Shown here: one piece after another, positions 1 through 12,330 of the stretch
Layout: every line of letters starts with the position of its first letter
How positions within the stretch are numbered: the stretch's first letter is position 1
From: Verticillium longisporum
Taxonomy: Eukaryota > Ascomycota > Sordariomycetes > Glomerellales > Plectosphaerellaceae
Assembly (NCBI GenBank): GCA_019188255.1
Contig: JAETXT010000005.1
Location: 5,890,001-5,954,000 of the forward strand
Reading direction: 5' to 3'
Length of the DNA: 64,000 bases
Notes under the pieces: generated by a model
Told to the model about the DNA's origin: nothing
Database searches by the model: none
Seen by the model: the letters and a program-made list of their open reading frames with translations, nothing else
Translations under genes and position numbers: made by a program

Positions 1-1347
1 TCGCTCGGGATATAGAGTTATGGCACTACTGCCTGTACTCTAGTGTTTTTTCCGTGCTGCACGGCAACTGCAGCAGATGCGCTCACGGAAGGCATGCCTC
101 AGACGCCGTTCCATGAGCGAGGGTCTTTGCGAAAGAAGTCCCAAAGCACCCACAAGCAACGAGAAACACGTTTGGAGGGGGTTTGAGAGAAACCCGGGCA
201 GCAGTGTGAAGAGATTGATGCAAAGCTTCTCCGCGAGCACGACATCCCACCTCATATGACCGCCATGTTCGATGTTTTGGACGGCACCCCGATCCACACT
301 CACGCTGACATCGTCGGAAGGTTTAACCATGGTGTACTCCGATAATGATATCGGAGATACCATACATCCCGATGATTCTGCTGATAAGTTGAATCACCCA
401 CCCAATCAGGAATCATTGTGAGAGGGAAAGTGGCAGTTGGTAAGAAAGCCATTGTTTGAAGAAAAAGAGACACGACGTTCAATTTATGTGTGATGTTGTC
501 TTCCAAGGAACTGCGCTGATGGAAGCCGATATGTGCCTAACACCCTGTGATGTGCAGCAAATTAGTATCCGGAATCGAGACTTCAATACAGTGCCTGGTA
601 AGTAGAGAAAACGCATTCGCATTGTGAGGACATGCTTCGAGTTACATAACCCCCAGCCAGTCTGGAGACGATAGCTGAGGAAGTCTAGCAACCGCAAAGG
701 CGCTGGAGTGCCAAGGTGGCCAATGATTCGCGTGGGTGCTACGGTGAGGTTCGGACCCCAGAAATTGGGCCGTCATGCCGGGAACGAGACCCCCCTTGGC
801 CTGCTCACGCTCGAGATTCACGAATAGGGATCCCAGTCGCTGTCGGATTTGCAGCTGAATAGTCTCAATGTGCAATGATTCATCAGCCTTTCGCCAGCTG
901 CCACTTTGCGCACGCATCAGCTGCTTTCAGAAAAGTGCCCGCCTATCTGTCAGAGGACCTGGATCTGCCTCTCCTCTTGCGAGGCAGAGAGGCGGAGCCG
1001 TGTAGGACATTTACATAATGTTTGACTGAACGCGATGACAGCAGCGAATGTAACCGAGGGCAATCGGCAAGTAAATGTCTTCTCACAGAGTCGGAGGCGC
1101 TTGATTGTCTTCTGAGTGGCATGAGCCAACTTTTCTTGATCGCGATTTAACGGGAGGAACGGAGTTTACATGACACTCCTACTGGAAAGCTGCTGGGAAC
1201 AAACTAAGCAGAGAGCTTAAATAAGAAATCAATGATATCGAGAGGACTTTCGGGAACCTTGTAGAATGACAACGTGGTTCTGGCGTGCAGGACTCAGCAC
1301 TAGAAGATAGTCTACTTGAGTGTTGCCCACTATAATTTCCGTCATGT
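1..1347. other. intergenic, no gene recognised
   Basis: Open frames here are all under about 110 codons, overlap one another on both strands and show no family motif or plausible splice pattern. I see no RNA gene, transposon end or repeat array. The right end is the 5' flank of the tRNA-Ala gene. Confidence 0.6.
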
Positions 1348-1443
1348 GGGGTCGTGGCGCAGTGGTAGCGCGTCTGTTTTGCATTGCTTCGAATTTAAAT
1401 CATGTCTTACAGAAGGTCCCGTGTTCAATCCGCGGCGGCTCCA
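1348..1443 (+). tRNA. tRNA-Ala (anticodon TGC) with a 24-nt intron
   Basis: The cloverleaf can be folded by eye. The 5' acceptor arm at 1348-1354 pairs with 1436-1442 and discriminator A1443 follows. The third pair is G1350:T1440, the G3:U70 pair that is the classic alanine identity element. The D stem is GCGC/GCGC (1357-1360 with 1368-1371). The anticodon stem TCTGT/ACAGA is 1373-1377 with 1409-1413, and the anticodon TGC lies at 1380-1382. A 24-nt insert at about 1384-1407 sits one base after the anticodon, the canonical tRNA intron position. The T arm (CCGTG / CGCGG) closes around TTCAATC. A TTTT tract at 1445-1448 is a plausible Pol III terminator. The exact intron ends could slide by a base. 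Confidence 0.93.
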
Positions 1444-1934
1444 GTTTTGTGTTTTGCCCTCACAGTCGACGGGCCGTTCTTCTTTTATGCGTATCACAGC
1501 TCGAATTCGGCAGCTCTCGGGTTTGAATGAACAAAACAAACTGGATTTGATTGCATTATGTGTATGTCCTGTCATAAAGTTTCTAATCTGGTGTATCTCC
1601 TTTTAAATCAAGGGAGCATTTGCGACACTCCAAGGGAATTACGTGGCTTGTTGTCTGATTCATAGGTTCAGGTGTATCACTTGGAACTTTCAAGGGTCTT
1701 TCCTATTGCTGCTATTTAGGTCACTGCCTCTTGCACCACCTAGTCACTCCTATTTATATTCTTCAACCCGTCTCAACCTCCCACCTAATCTTTTGACCTC
1801 TGCCTCACTTCAATCTTCAACCTACTTCACCAACGGCAATCCTCAATCGTATACTATCTTCCGCAGTGTTTTCTGGTGGCACCCGATTGCTCCGCCCCCG
1901 AAGTTGGTGCCTTTCAGGTACACTGCAGCTCAAC
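1444..1934 (+). other. tRNA 3' flank and leader of the GTPase gene
   Basis: This is 490 bp between the tRNA terminator and the GTPase start. The last 200 bp before 1935 are rich in C/T runs, typical of a fungal core promoter and 5' UTR. No gene is seen. Confidence 0.45.
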
Positions 1935-4900
1935 ATGTCTCAGCTGTCCCGTACTGAAGATAGCAAACCTACCATCTTGAAACCTATTCAATCCAGTCAC
2001 AATGAAAACGTGACGTGGTTCAACTGCGAAGAGTGTCCCGTCATGGAAAGGCTGCTCATTAAAGAACAGGCCGTCATCGACGCTGGGGTCTATCTCAATG
2101 AGTTGGCGCCTCTGATCAACGATGCCCTGGCGAGCAATGAGGTGGCTAAACAAGATGGTATTACGGGTCTGGCGGAGCTGAAAGATTGGGCCAAAGAAAT
2201 GCGTAAGTTGATTCGAACTGAAGTTTTCCTTTACCACAGTCAAGAAACTAACACAAAAACGGTGACTGCAGGCGAAGCAGAAAGCAAACATCACTCTTTC
2301 GAGCTTCTCGTTGGTGTCGCCGGTTCAACAGGAGCTGGTAAGACATCGTTGCTCAATGCTCTCCTTGGCATTCATGAGTTCCTTCCTTCAAGCTGTGAGC
2401 AGGCAGCTACCGCAGTTGTGTGCCAGGTCTCCTGGAACCATGATATGCGAGCTGGCTTTGAATACCGCGCCGAGGTTGACTTTCATGGCTACGCAGAAAT
2501 TGAACAACAAGTGGAAACGCTCTTCCAAGCTATGTCTTGTCTCGGGGAAATTGAAGACCGCCACGACGATGACGAGGATGCGAGGATCCAGGACCTGGCT
2601 GAAGCGCAAGCCGTCATCGACGATGTCCTTGGCAAGGTACAAGCTGTCTGGGGATCTGATCTCTCCCTCGAGGACTTTCGGAAAATGACTGCCGAGAATT
2701 TAATGGAGTCCAACAAGGACGTACTCAGACTTCTCGGGACGACAAAAAGCCTGCACGACTCGGACCCTGAGAAGCTGTCTCGGCAGGTTCGCCCATACTT
2801 GGACTCTACAATCCACAACCACGGTAAGGAAGGGAAGCAATTTGCAGCTTGGCCTCTGGTCAAACAAGTTCGTCAATTCCTTCGCGTTGATATTCTGAAG
2901 AACGGAATTAGCCTAGTGGACCTCCCTGGGCTGGGGGACATGGTGCAGAGCCGAGCAGCAGTGGCTCAGCAATTCTACGAAAAGCTGTCAGTGACGATCA
3001 TTGTAGCCCCAATTATTCGCGCTGCTGACGAGGTGACGGCCCACTCTCTTCTTGGTGACCAACAAGAGTTACGACTTCAGATGGACGGCCGATACCATAG
3101 CAAGGGCTTTGGGTTTGTCCTCACAAAGTCCGACGACGTCAATATCCGTGGTCAACTCGCGCGCTCGAAAGAGATACAGAACCAACCCGAAACAATGGCG
3201 ATCCACACCAGGTCCACAGCATTAGTGGCTGAAATCAAGGCCCTCGAGAATGAGGCAAAGTTCGAAGAGAACGCACTCAAAAAGAAGAAGAAAAGGACGA
3301 CGAAAGCCAAGAGTCAGGTAGACCGTATGGCGAAACGGCTCCAGAAGGCTAAACCTAGTAAGTCTCTACATGGTTCTTGGGCCTGAAGTGCTACTCGAAT
3401 CACACGTGGAGTTCGATACTAACGTCGTACCAGGGCAACAAGAGGCTCTCAAGCACGAACTCCGTGTTCTCAAATCTGCGAAGTCTGACGCCATACGGGG
3501 TTTGAAAGAATCACGCAAAAGGATCATGGACCTTACCGAGCAGACAGCTCGGAAAATCAGATCCCGAGCGTATATGGAGTCAAAACTTGCTTATCTTTGC
3601 ACTCGAACTAGGAACGACTTCGTTCAGTCACGAATTCAGGATGACTTCAGGGTCCGACAAAAGAGGTTTTATGGCTCCAGGAACATTCAACAGCAAGAAA
3701 GTCCTGAACGTCTTGTTGAGGTGATCGCTGTCAGCTCGTTAGCATTCTGGCGGTTGAAGAATGACGAATCCCACATTCCCGGATTTCCTCGCGAGGCCTA
3801 CACCGGGATCCCCGAGCAAAGCAATGGCTTTGGGAGTCTACCGCTGGGACTCGTGAAGAACACCTCGATACCGTTTTGAACAACTATTCAAAGCTATTGA
3901 ACTGGATCCGCCAGTGGTCGCAGGACGAAGACGAGGAAGCCAATATTGTCTTTACGAAACAGGACATTGACGAATCACTGCAAACAGTTCACAATAATAA
4001 TCTAGAGGTAAGCTAACTACGATTTACAGTTCGCCAGACTTGCTAATTTGGCATCAGCCCCTCCGGCTTGAGCTGTCTTCTTTTGAAGACGACATTGGTC
4101 GTATTGACCCTCTGCACAATAAGGAAAACATTCTTCGAGATTGTGCTGCCAAGGTTCAGAGAGTCATAGGTCGATGGCATCTCATGAAACCCGACGACCT
4201 TACAAGCACAAACGCCATGCATTACATGACCCACAATGCCATTCTGAAGAGGGATGGCGCCAGCTATACAAGCCCAAAATCTAAAATCAACTATGCTTGG
4301 GTGCAGAGTCTGTAAGTTTTAGTACGCAAACAAGATAACTTCGTGCTCACCCTCCGATTCAGCGGCAAACCAATGCTCCAGCTCCTGGTGCAGGATTGGG
4401 ACCAGGCAATGAACCAAGACCTCCCCGCTTTGCTTCGCCCCATGATGGAGCGCGTCGAGGTTGCGTGGCATAATTATATCCGAGACATCCTTTATAGTCT
4501 GAAGGCTCTGAACGTTGACTTGGCTAGCCCAGTAGAACGCAGCCTGCAGGCCTTTGACCCGATCAAAGATATCATTCGCGATGAGATTCGGATGACTCTA
4601 GATCTGGTATCCAAAGATGCTGCCTCGACTCACCCGCGGCTTTTGCTGAGTCTCCAAAAGTCGATGGCTCCAATTTGCCATCAAGCACTCAATCTTATAG
4701 GTCGGATCCGACTCATCATGCCTGTTCATTGATAGACACTGACAAATGCGTAGGACCGGGATGCTTCAAACCACGCAAGGACTTCATCAAAGCTGAGGGA
4801 GCTCGCCAGGGTGAAAAGATGTTCCACAGAGCCCTCACCGTGATGGAGAGGAGATTGAGGCTCAGCAAGCAGCGATTGCCGGAAAAGTTTGACAAGATCA

Positions 4901-5217
4901 GCCAGAAAGCCATCACAGCCGTTGAACGACACTTGCACGCTCTCTTTGAGAACATTCTCACCGGAGATTCGGACGATGTCAGTGGCCGAGACAAGAAACT
5001 AAAAGTCAAGGCAGAGGCAAGGAAGCTGACAGTGAAGTGGCAAGCCGATTGGAACTCTGGAAAAGAGCTCCACGTCGAAGACTCTACCAACACAGAGACT
5101 CCGGAAGAATTTGATGCGGAAGACGCCGTGAGCCTAGGTGGTGACTCGGCGGATGATGACGATGGCTCAGATGACGAAGCCATGGACGTTGACGATGAGG
5201 AGCAAGACAGCATATAG
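1935..5217 (+). CDS. dynamin-like GTPase, nuclear GTPase SLIP-GC/NUGGC type; frame broken once
   Basis: Large P-loop GTPase, about 994 residues if one base is restored. Start chosen at 1935 (CAACATGTC context). An upstream in-frame ATG at 1866 adds only low-quality sequence. Introns inferred: 2203-2271, 3358-3433, 4008-4057, 4312-4362, 4701-4753; stop TAG 5215-5217. G1 is GSTGAGKTSLLNALLG near residue 107, G3 is DLPGLGD near 306 and G4 is TKSD near 373, as in the dynamin/SLIP-GC superfamily. A basic coiled stretch with a KKKKK run ends exon 2, and the C-terminal 40 residues are strongly acidic. In exon 3 the frame runs to TGIPEQ and resumes one frame over at QWLWEST. One base is missing near 3817, too tight for an intron. 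Human SLIP-GC is nuclear; the role in fungi is not established. The GTPase call is sure, the subfamily likely. Confidence 0.85.
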
Positions 5218-7388
5218 GCGGAAACGAACTCAAATTTCGAGGTATCACCGGGCGTATGATGCAGGGTTTCAGGCTTGCAGCATCATTCTTTGACCTTTCC
5301 ATTTTCATCAAGCTGGCACAAACGTCCGAAGCTGGATGTCGCGATCCAATTCTTTCGGGTTTTCAGACAGTCGCTCGATTTGCAGCTCCCAGCCATCAGG
5401 AATCAGATAATACAGATAAGGAAATGTCTTGATCTTCGAGTTCCCTCCGTGAAAGGCTCGTATCACTAAAGTTTCATGCTGGGCAGTCGAGCTCCTCAGG
5501 TTGGTAGGGAGCAGTGATCACCATTATGCCTCGCAGGACTGGCATGCTGCTTGTCAAGTTGTCAGCGTCACACACTGTCCGGGATCTTATCGCATTCACC
5601 CCAATGGCGAAAATGACCTGCTGCATGAGCTCCAGTGAAAAATGGGGCGAGTACAGCAATCCTCTTATGCAGCTCACCCCTGGGCTTCAGCCCGAACTGT
5701 CCCCAAAAGTGGTATGCGTCCGACCCCGGAGTTACCATGGGGTAGTCACATACGCTATTCACTGTGACCTCAGGGCTTAACAGGGATCTGGCAATGAGGT
5801 GCTTGCGGGGCCCAATCACCCAGTGGATCGCTTGGAAAGATTACGGGGAGCGACGAGTTATTCCGCAGACTGGCTTGACTGGTAGGCTCCTCACGAACGC
5901 TGGAGCTACTGGGTAGAACAAGTCTAGGCGGGGCTATGGGGAGCCAGGTCGCTGACGTGCCGAGTAACGACCCCTGGCACCCCTCCACGCTTTCACATTG
6001 CTAGGATCACATGCAGGACATGATACCAGGGAACCCTGCCAGCCGGCCCGCTTCGCGATCCTTTCGAGGCAATTGGACAAGTGACTGAAAGTGGCTGGCT
6101 GATGGTGTGAGCCAATGGAAGGGATCGTGGAAGGATTGAAGAATACACAGTCTGGGCAGCCACGTTGTCCTTGGTTGCATCAGGCCATATACAAGTACCC
6201 ATCGCAGAACAGGGGCTTGGTTCAGATGCGAATAAAATAAGCAAAGAGATTTGATGCCTAGGTGCCAGTGAAGATGGCTTGATCAGGTCGAGCGGCACGG
6301 GCACTTGGGTGCTCGTTGGACGACGCTTGTTACGCCAAACTCAGGACAGGGCATGCGCTACCAATCTCTTTCGGTCCGTCCATACCATCGACAAGGGAGA
6401 ACTAATCTCCGGAGCGCCAGACTATACAAGCACTTACTCGTTGCGCAAGCCCACATACGATCGACGCCAGGCATCTACGGACTGCTGGTCCAGGCATTCG
6501 GGCCTGCCACAAGCAACATCACTTTCGGTGAGTTGGCAGTAAGGAACAAGCGCTGTCGTGACAATGACAGCGTTGGCGTTGGTCCTCCTCCTTGTACCTA
6601 TCCTCAGTAACACCCTCAAACGTCCTGCCTCCTGAGCTCAATCAGGGTTAGTCTCCATGACACGCTAAGAAGTCAGACAAGGATCGTCCCGTCAGTCCGT
6701 CGGCTGAGAAACCTCAGCGAAACCGTACAGGATTGGGACCAGTTGGCCCTCCGACCCTTGACCTGACACCGGTGAGGCCAACCCCTTGAGCCTTGGCTCT
6801 TTTCCATCATCAAACGATGTCAGGCGAGGCGTTATCTTACCATGCTGCGAATTCGACCACTGTCAAGCCTTAGCGTGCCACCCCTCCGGCTCACTAGCCG
6901 GGGAGACGTCTTTTCACCTTCCGGATCCATACCTGAAGCATCGGCCACTTGTGCCCCATAGGTCGTTATTGGCCGAAGTCGGGGACGAGCTCAAGGGCCA
7001 AGTGGCCAGGATATTGGATGGCGCACCTGCGGGAGCGGCTAGGCGTTGGATGGATGGGGGGGCAGAGTGACACGGAGGACAACCGATTGATAAAAAAATG
7101 GCCTTGCCTGGTCTTGCGACACAAGGTCCTTGTGTTTCCTTGCGGTCAGTTTACGACACATCACTTCTTCATTGCCTGTTCACGACCTAGGGGACGACAG
7201 GACGAGGGGCCCTTCCACTTCCACACGAACATCGCCCGTCTACCCCACGATTCTGGTGGACCACTTTCATCGCAGCCCCGTCGCGACAGACAGACCGCTC
7301 TTACCCGATCATCAGTCCGCGGGGTCAATTGACCACTGAACAACTAGTGCTAGGGACGTGGAGTCCGCCCGAGCTGCGACCGACCACG
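5218..7388. other. intergenic, no gene recognised
   Basis: About 2.2 kb between two same-strand genes. All open frames are short and overlapping on both strands, and none carries a recognisable motif. The stretch from about 7100 is C/T rich and is probably the promoter and leader of the SH3 gene. I see no repeats or RNA genes. Confidence 0.5.
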
Positions 7389-10218
7389 ATGGCAATCCAA
7401 ACAGAGCAACTGGTCACGCGCCCTTTCAGCGAAATCATTGAGCGCGGTAACGAAGCCATCGCGCAGGCTGAGGATGTCGCCGACGAAGATGAGGATGTGA
7501 GCTGGAGGATGCTCAAGGCGGGGCAGGCCCTCGTCAAGGAGGGCGAGAGAGCTATGAAAAGACTAGCCCCCATGGTCAAGGATCAGACACCCGAGTTTGG
7601 TGACGCGCTCAAAGACCTAATGACACGAGACGGTTGGTGAATCTTTCATTTTCGAACGCAGTGAATGGCCAGGAGTGAGAGTAACCAGAGCTGACGATTG
7701 CTAGGCGAGGTCAAGGAGAAACAGCGAGCCTTAGATGGCATGCTTTACGACTTTGAAGATTATATCGAGGTCGACTCTTTCGACGAGGCCAAATTCAAGG
7801 AGCTCCAGGCTGCTGCGAAGTCTCTTGCGCTCACGATAATGGAAGCAGTCAGAGGAATGGTCATCGAGCCGACCACGGAGCTGCCGCGGCCCACCGTTTT
7901 CCCTCCGCTACCCCCTCTCCCTCGAACAGCGCGCACCGGTTCTCAATCATCCAAGACATCAACCCATCCAGTACGGCCTGCAACATCGGTTCCCAGCAAG
8001 GAGTCTCAACAACATTCCCTCTGGCCAAATAAGCAACCTTCCACGAAGGGCACGAGAGTCAGGTCGGGCTCGACTGGAGCATCTAACGCACCGCCACCTA
8101 GCAGTCCAGAGGCCTGGCCTCGACCGCCTACGAGTCCACAGGCTGCTCCGTCACCGCAAGCTGATCGTGACTCTGGTCGTTTCGACTTCGGCGTCGACCC
8201 GCGGACGACACAATGGGCTCAACAGCCACTGGCACCACCTCCTGTGCCTCGGTCTGTCCCTTCTCAACCTATGCCTCATGCGATACCGCCGCAACACTTT
8301 GGTCATGCAATGGTCCTACCGAACCGAGCCCAGGCATCACCTTCGCCAACACTATCATCCCGAGCCTCCCCACCTCAAGTACTGCCTCTGCAGTCAATAC
8401 CCTCTGGGCCTGATTACCTTCGAGCTGAGATGGAAAGAATTCGCCTCGCCGCAGAGCCTATGAGCCCGGTCGAGAGGCGGCTAGGCGTCCATCTGGCGCA
8501 CCTATCCTCCTCCCTGAACCCCTGGCGGCGTCTCTGGGCCTCGGCATGGGCCACAACTATAGTGACCACGGGCCAACATCGCACCCCGATCGACGTATGA
8601 CTGGCGCCAGCTCTGACCGACTCAGCTCAAACTATGACATGACTAGCCCGCATACTAGCAACAGGGGCTCGACCCTGTCCAGCGCCACAAGCTATATGTC
8701 GCCTCCACGGCACTATAGTCACAAATCCCCCGCCCCCGCATTGTACGAGCACGACGATGTTTCGCATTCCCCATCCTTGACCGTAGCATCGCTGCAGACG
8801 CGAGATGCCAGGGTACCGAGCCTTCCGGAGCGCGAGAACAAGTCCATTCTGATTGAAGAATGGGCGTCATCAGACAGGTCCACGATTCCAGATACCACAT
8901 CCACCATCGGCAACCCGTCGTGGAAAGTGGTTGATTTGGTCATCGGACCCGATAGTTCCTTCTATGAGAGGAAGGGGTTCTGCAAGGGAGCGAAAACCTT
9001 CAGAGAAAGTGGACCTGGTGATGCTGTCAAGAAGGTTGGTGGTGCAGGAGATGTGCCAAAACCGACGCCGTACACGCAGGATATTCTGTACGGACAAATG
9101 TTCAACGCACCGCCCCCGGTATTCGCAGACGCCAAGGCGCAATGTATGCACTGCGAGTATGAGCACAAATACAGCCAGCTGCTGCAGGATACTGACAAGG
9201 AGTGTAAGTATATGCCCGTTTCTTCCTACCTCGGCTCCCCGCTGACATGTGCAGCTATTGCCGATCTCCAAGGCGAAGGCATCCGTTACCGTCGACGATT
9301 CCTCTACAAGTCGCATATGGCGACCAGGCACATGACCAAGACATCCTATGGATGCCCTTTCTGTGTTCACATTGGCTCAACGACCTACGAAGGCGACGCC
9401 ACCGTCTTCCAGTCCGCCGCCCTTCTCCTGCGTCATCTTGCTCGCCACCCACAGCCGCTCCCGGACGTCCCCGGCCTGACTGTCTTATATGGCACCATCA
9501 CTGGTGAGCCTAACGAGCACGACTTTGATATACACTTCCCCAACCCCGCCGCTCCACCAGGCGGGCCTCCAGACGGCGGAGCGTCGCTGCCGTCGGCCGT
9601 CGCTACACGTGATCATGTCCAGATGCCAGATGAGAAGCCCCTCGCCCGGCCCGAGCCCGGCACAGAAGTCCTTCAGTTCTTTGCAGGAGCGCGGATAATC
9701 GGCGTTGAATTCCCAGAACGCTGGGGCGGCAAGTGGTGTCTCGGGTGGCACGATGGCATCTTTGGTGCTTTCCAGGCTCGATGGGTACAGCTCGAGGCAC
9801 CGCGAAGGGGCAAGCTAGCTGGACAGGCGCCACCGCGCACGCAACGGAGTGGTATTGCTAGGTGGAAATGGGATGTCAAGGCCGGAACTGGGCCTGGCTG
9901 GTTGGGCTTTGACAAAGGAGAGACCATTACAAACCTGGACTGTGAGTACTGCGATGCGCATGACTGAAGTCGGAGGCGTGAGCTGACCAAGACACAGGGG
10001 ACGATCCGGATGCTTGGTACTGGGTCGGTACTACCAGCAAGGGCAAACATGGCATCTTCCCGACTTCTCATATGAAGATCGAGACCATCAAGGACGGTTC
10101 GCTGGAGGGATTGACCTCGCCAGTCAAGCCCAAGAAGAGAGGGTTCTTCGGTTTGGGCAGACGCAACAGCAGTGCCGCTCCATCGGAACATGGATCTGGC
10201 CATTCCCACAAGTCATAA
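7389..10218 (+). CDS. SH3-domain protein with Cys/His motifs; frame broken once
   Basis: Four exons: 7389-7632, 7705-9203, 9255-9941, 9998-10218. The first donor is the weak GTTGGT at 7633, chosen because it joins the frames as RDG-EVKEK. About 883 residues if one base is restored. Residues 1-150 are helical and acidic. The next 250 are Pro/Ser-rich and probably disordered. A segment then carries CMHC and CPFC pairs with HMATRH and HLARH, resembling degenerate C2H2 fingers. The C-terminal part is SH3-like: WCLGWHDGIFGAF, then DAWYWVGTTSKGKHGIFP across the last intron, and a basic/Ser tail. Start at 7389 is favoured over an in-frame ATG at 7329 by its CACGATGGC context. The frame changes near 8486 (LG then RPSGAP) with no usable splice pair, so one base appears missing. 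Probably a fungal cytoskeletal or signalling adaptor; function not established. Confidence 0.8.
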
Positions 10219-10401
10219 ATAGTGGCATGCGTATGCATACTTTTTACAGGTTGTCATCTGAGCATTGGTAAGATGCCGTCTATTGCAAGATCTGCAGCGT
10301 ATTTGCAATTTGTAAGCACTATTTTGATCAACGTCCATTGGTGCCTGCGTGTCTTGGTCATCGTGCCGACCCTTTTGTGAAGCCCAAGGAGCATTTCTAC
10401 A

Positions 10402-11649
10402 CTAGAAGCCGACGACCTCGTCGAAGCTTCCCACGTTGACCTCGGTCCTCCCATTGTGCTGTCGGCGATAACTGCTGCTGGCAGGGTACACTGTTCAACA
10501 GTCAACAGCCATACCGCAAAAGATGGAATGCGCAGCTTGCCCACCTATACGTCGTAGCCTGTTGGGGCTCCCAAGAGGTTGAAGTTTGACAAGGCCGTGC
10601 CACGGATCAATACGAAGATCGTCAACCCAGAATCGGTTCCTTTTCTTGTCAAAACTCTCTTGCTTAGGGATGGCCAATTTCGCTACCGTCTGCCATGGAT
10701 ACTTCTCAGAATCCCACTCCTTTCCAGCGTACTCAACCGGCTGATCGTCGAGATTCTCGAGCAATTGCACCTGGAAGAGATATTCCGCGTCATTGTCTTG
10801 ATAGAATTTCCTGAGCCACTCGTGCAGGACACCATCGGGGTGGCCGTCAACAGATTCTTTAGCGCGTTGCTTCTGAGCCTCGCCGGAGGGCACGAGATTG
10901 TACTTGACAACGTAGTCGCCGAATCGATATGCTGTTTGGGAATAGAATAGAGTTGACTATAAATGTGTGTTCCGGACCTTGCATCGCGCTCGCTGCAGCT
11001 CCGCGTCTTTGCGGGCACCGAGGTGTATATCAAGCTCATCTGGTTCAGCGCCGTACTTCATCCGGAGTTCGATGATTTCTTTGGTGGTCTTGGCGTCGGC
11101 CAGGTCAAGAGCTGGGGTGCTGTTGAACTCGATATCTTGAGTCGGGAAGTCCTTGCCAGCTTCAAACATGATGCCGTGGACATTAAAGAGCTTCATGGCG
11201 AAGCCGCGAGGCTGGGCAATGCGATCCTAGGCCAAGTCGGTCGGTTGGTCCAGCATTGGCAAGTTCAAAGTCCTTGCATCTACAAAAGGATCACTAGGCT
11301 CCGAGCTGTATCTGCAGATCAGGGGATACTCGCCACCCCTCTCGAAAAGCTCCGTCTGCTTGAGGTGTAGTGGCAGGTCGTCAGGAACAATGAAGGTTCC
11401 CTTCACAATTCCCTGTGTCCTAGCATGTGTCCCAGCCAGGCAATGATTGTTGTTCTTCTGGCAATACAGTCGCTGGATTTCATTGATCTGCCTGGCGACT
11501 GCCTCTATATCCTCAGCCTCGCCAGGTTCGACACTCTCCACCCCGTCTGCGTCCCATCGAATGTACTTCCGATTTGCTTGATCGCTCATCTCGAGATATT
11601 CCAAGTTCGATGAATATCTCTTGAATTTCTTTTTTGTTGTCGTCGTCAC
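10402..11649 (-). CDS. catalase-like heme protein (small catalase-related family) with an internal TAG
   Basis: Three exons: 11649-11284, 11226-10551, 10490-10402; 376 codons. Introns 11283-11227 and 10550-10491 restore family continuity (SDPF-DRIAQPRG and NRLR-LYPASS). The distal-histidine region reads AGTHARTQGIVKGTF, followed by RYSSEPSDP, QPRGFAMKLFNVHG and YSQTAYRFGDYVVKY, all typical of the catalase-related subfamily found in bacteria and fungi. It is shorter than true catalases (about 480-750 residues). Codon 212 is TAG (10959-10957), inside the conserved RNTHL-x-STLFYSQ segment. A GC-AG intron at that place could remove it, but would also delete conserved residues. Either the gene is broken, the base is an error, or an unusual splice is used. 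Likely substrates are organic peroxides or H2O2; that is family-level inference. The upstream same-strand neighbour is a NUDIX hydrolase. Confidence 0.78.
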
Positions 11650-11956
11650 TGGGAAAAAGTTACGTTCACAAGGTTCGTGACCTCACGATGCCACAGCGTT
11701 TCTACCAATTGACTATGAAAGGAGTTTAATATAAGAACAGCACATCCGCTCGTCCGAGATTTGGTCTTTCGATACATGGCCACGGAACACAAAAGCTTGG
11801 CGAACTTTAACCACGAATAGTTTGTTTTCGTGTGTCCTGGTGATGGGGTTCTGACAAATGTCTTGACTGGCCAACGCGCAGCTTCCAAAAGTATTCCAAA
11901 TGAAGCTGTCCTAAACGACAAACGCTGCGCACGGCTGAGTCCACCAGTTTTTAGTC

Positions 11957-12330
11957 TCACTCTCGATTTAACCACTCGAACCAGATCTGTTCATTTTCTG
12001 CAGTCATAGCGCTAAAAGATATGATTTGGTCTACGCTGAGTAGCGGCAACCATCTAGTCGGCTGCCCGTAATTCCGATAGCGCCAGCAGAATTGTGATTC
12101 CCATTCATGTGGTCGCATGTGGCACAGCATATCCCCGTCCCCCTCCTGAAGCCATTGATGGCCGAGCTTCAGGTCATCCGCAGGCTTCAAGTACTCGACT
12201 GCCCGTCTTCAGCGGACTTGGTGCTACTGACGCGCGTAGAGTTGGCGCGTGGTTTCACCAACAGGTCATCTGTACGCAGCATCATGACGTCTTTCTTGAC
12301 GTTAAAAGCTTGAGTATGACTCTTCATCGC
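11957..12330 (-). other. possible small gene or gene remnant, unknown
   Basis: An ATG overlapping the NUDIX stop codon opens about 47 codons (from 12328). The reading then continues, one frame over, in about 75 codons ending at 11957 with a Trp-rich segment (PTRWLPLLS, QIWFEWLNRE). The second part looks protein-like in composition, but I recognise no family. One extra base near 12200, or an unidentified intron, would be needed to join them. Weak call. Confidence 0.2.

Noticed and set aside
11227..11229. TAG in the catalase-like gene taken as a second nonsense mutation
   Set aside because: The 19 codons before it have no counterpart in the family, and a clean 57-nt GT-AG intron (11283-11227) ends at this TAG.
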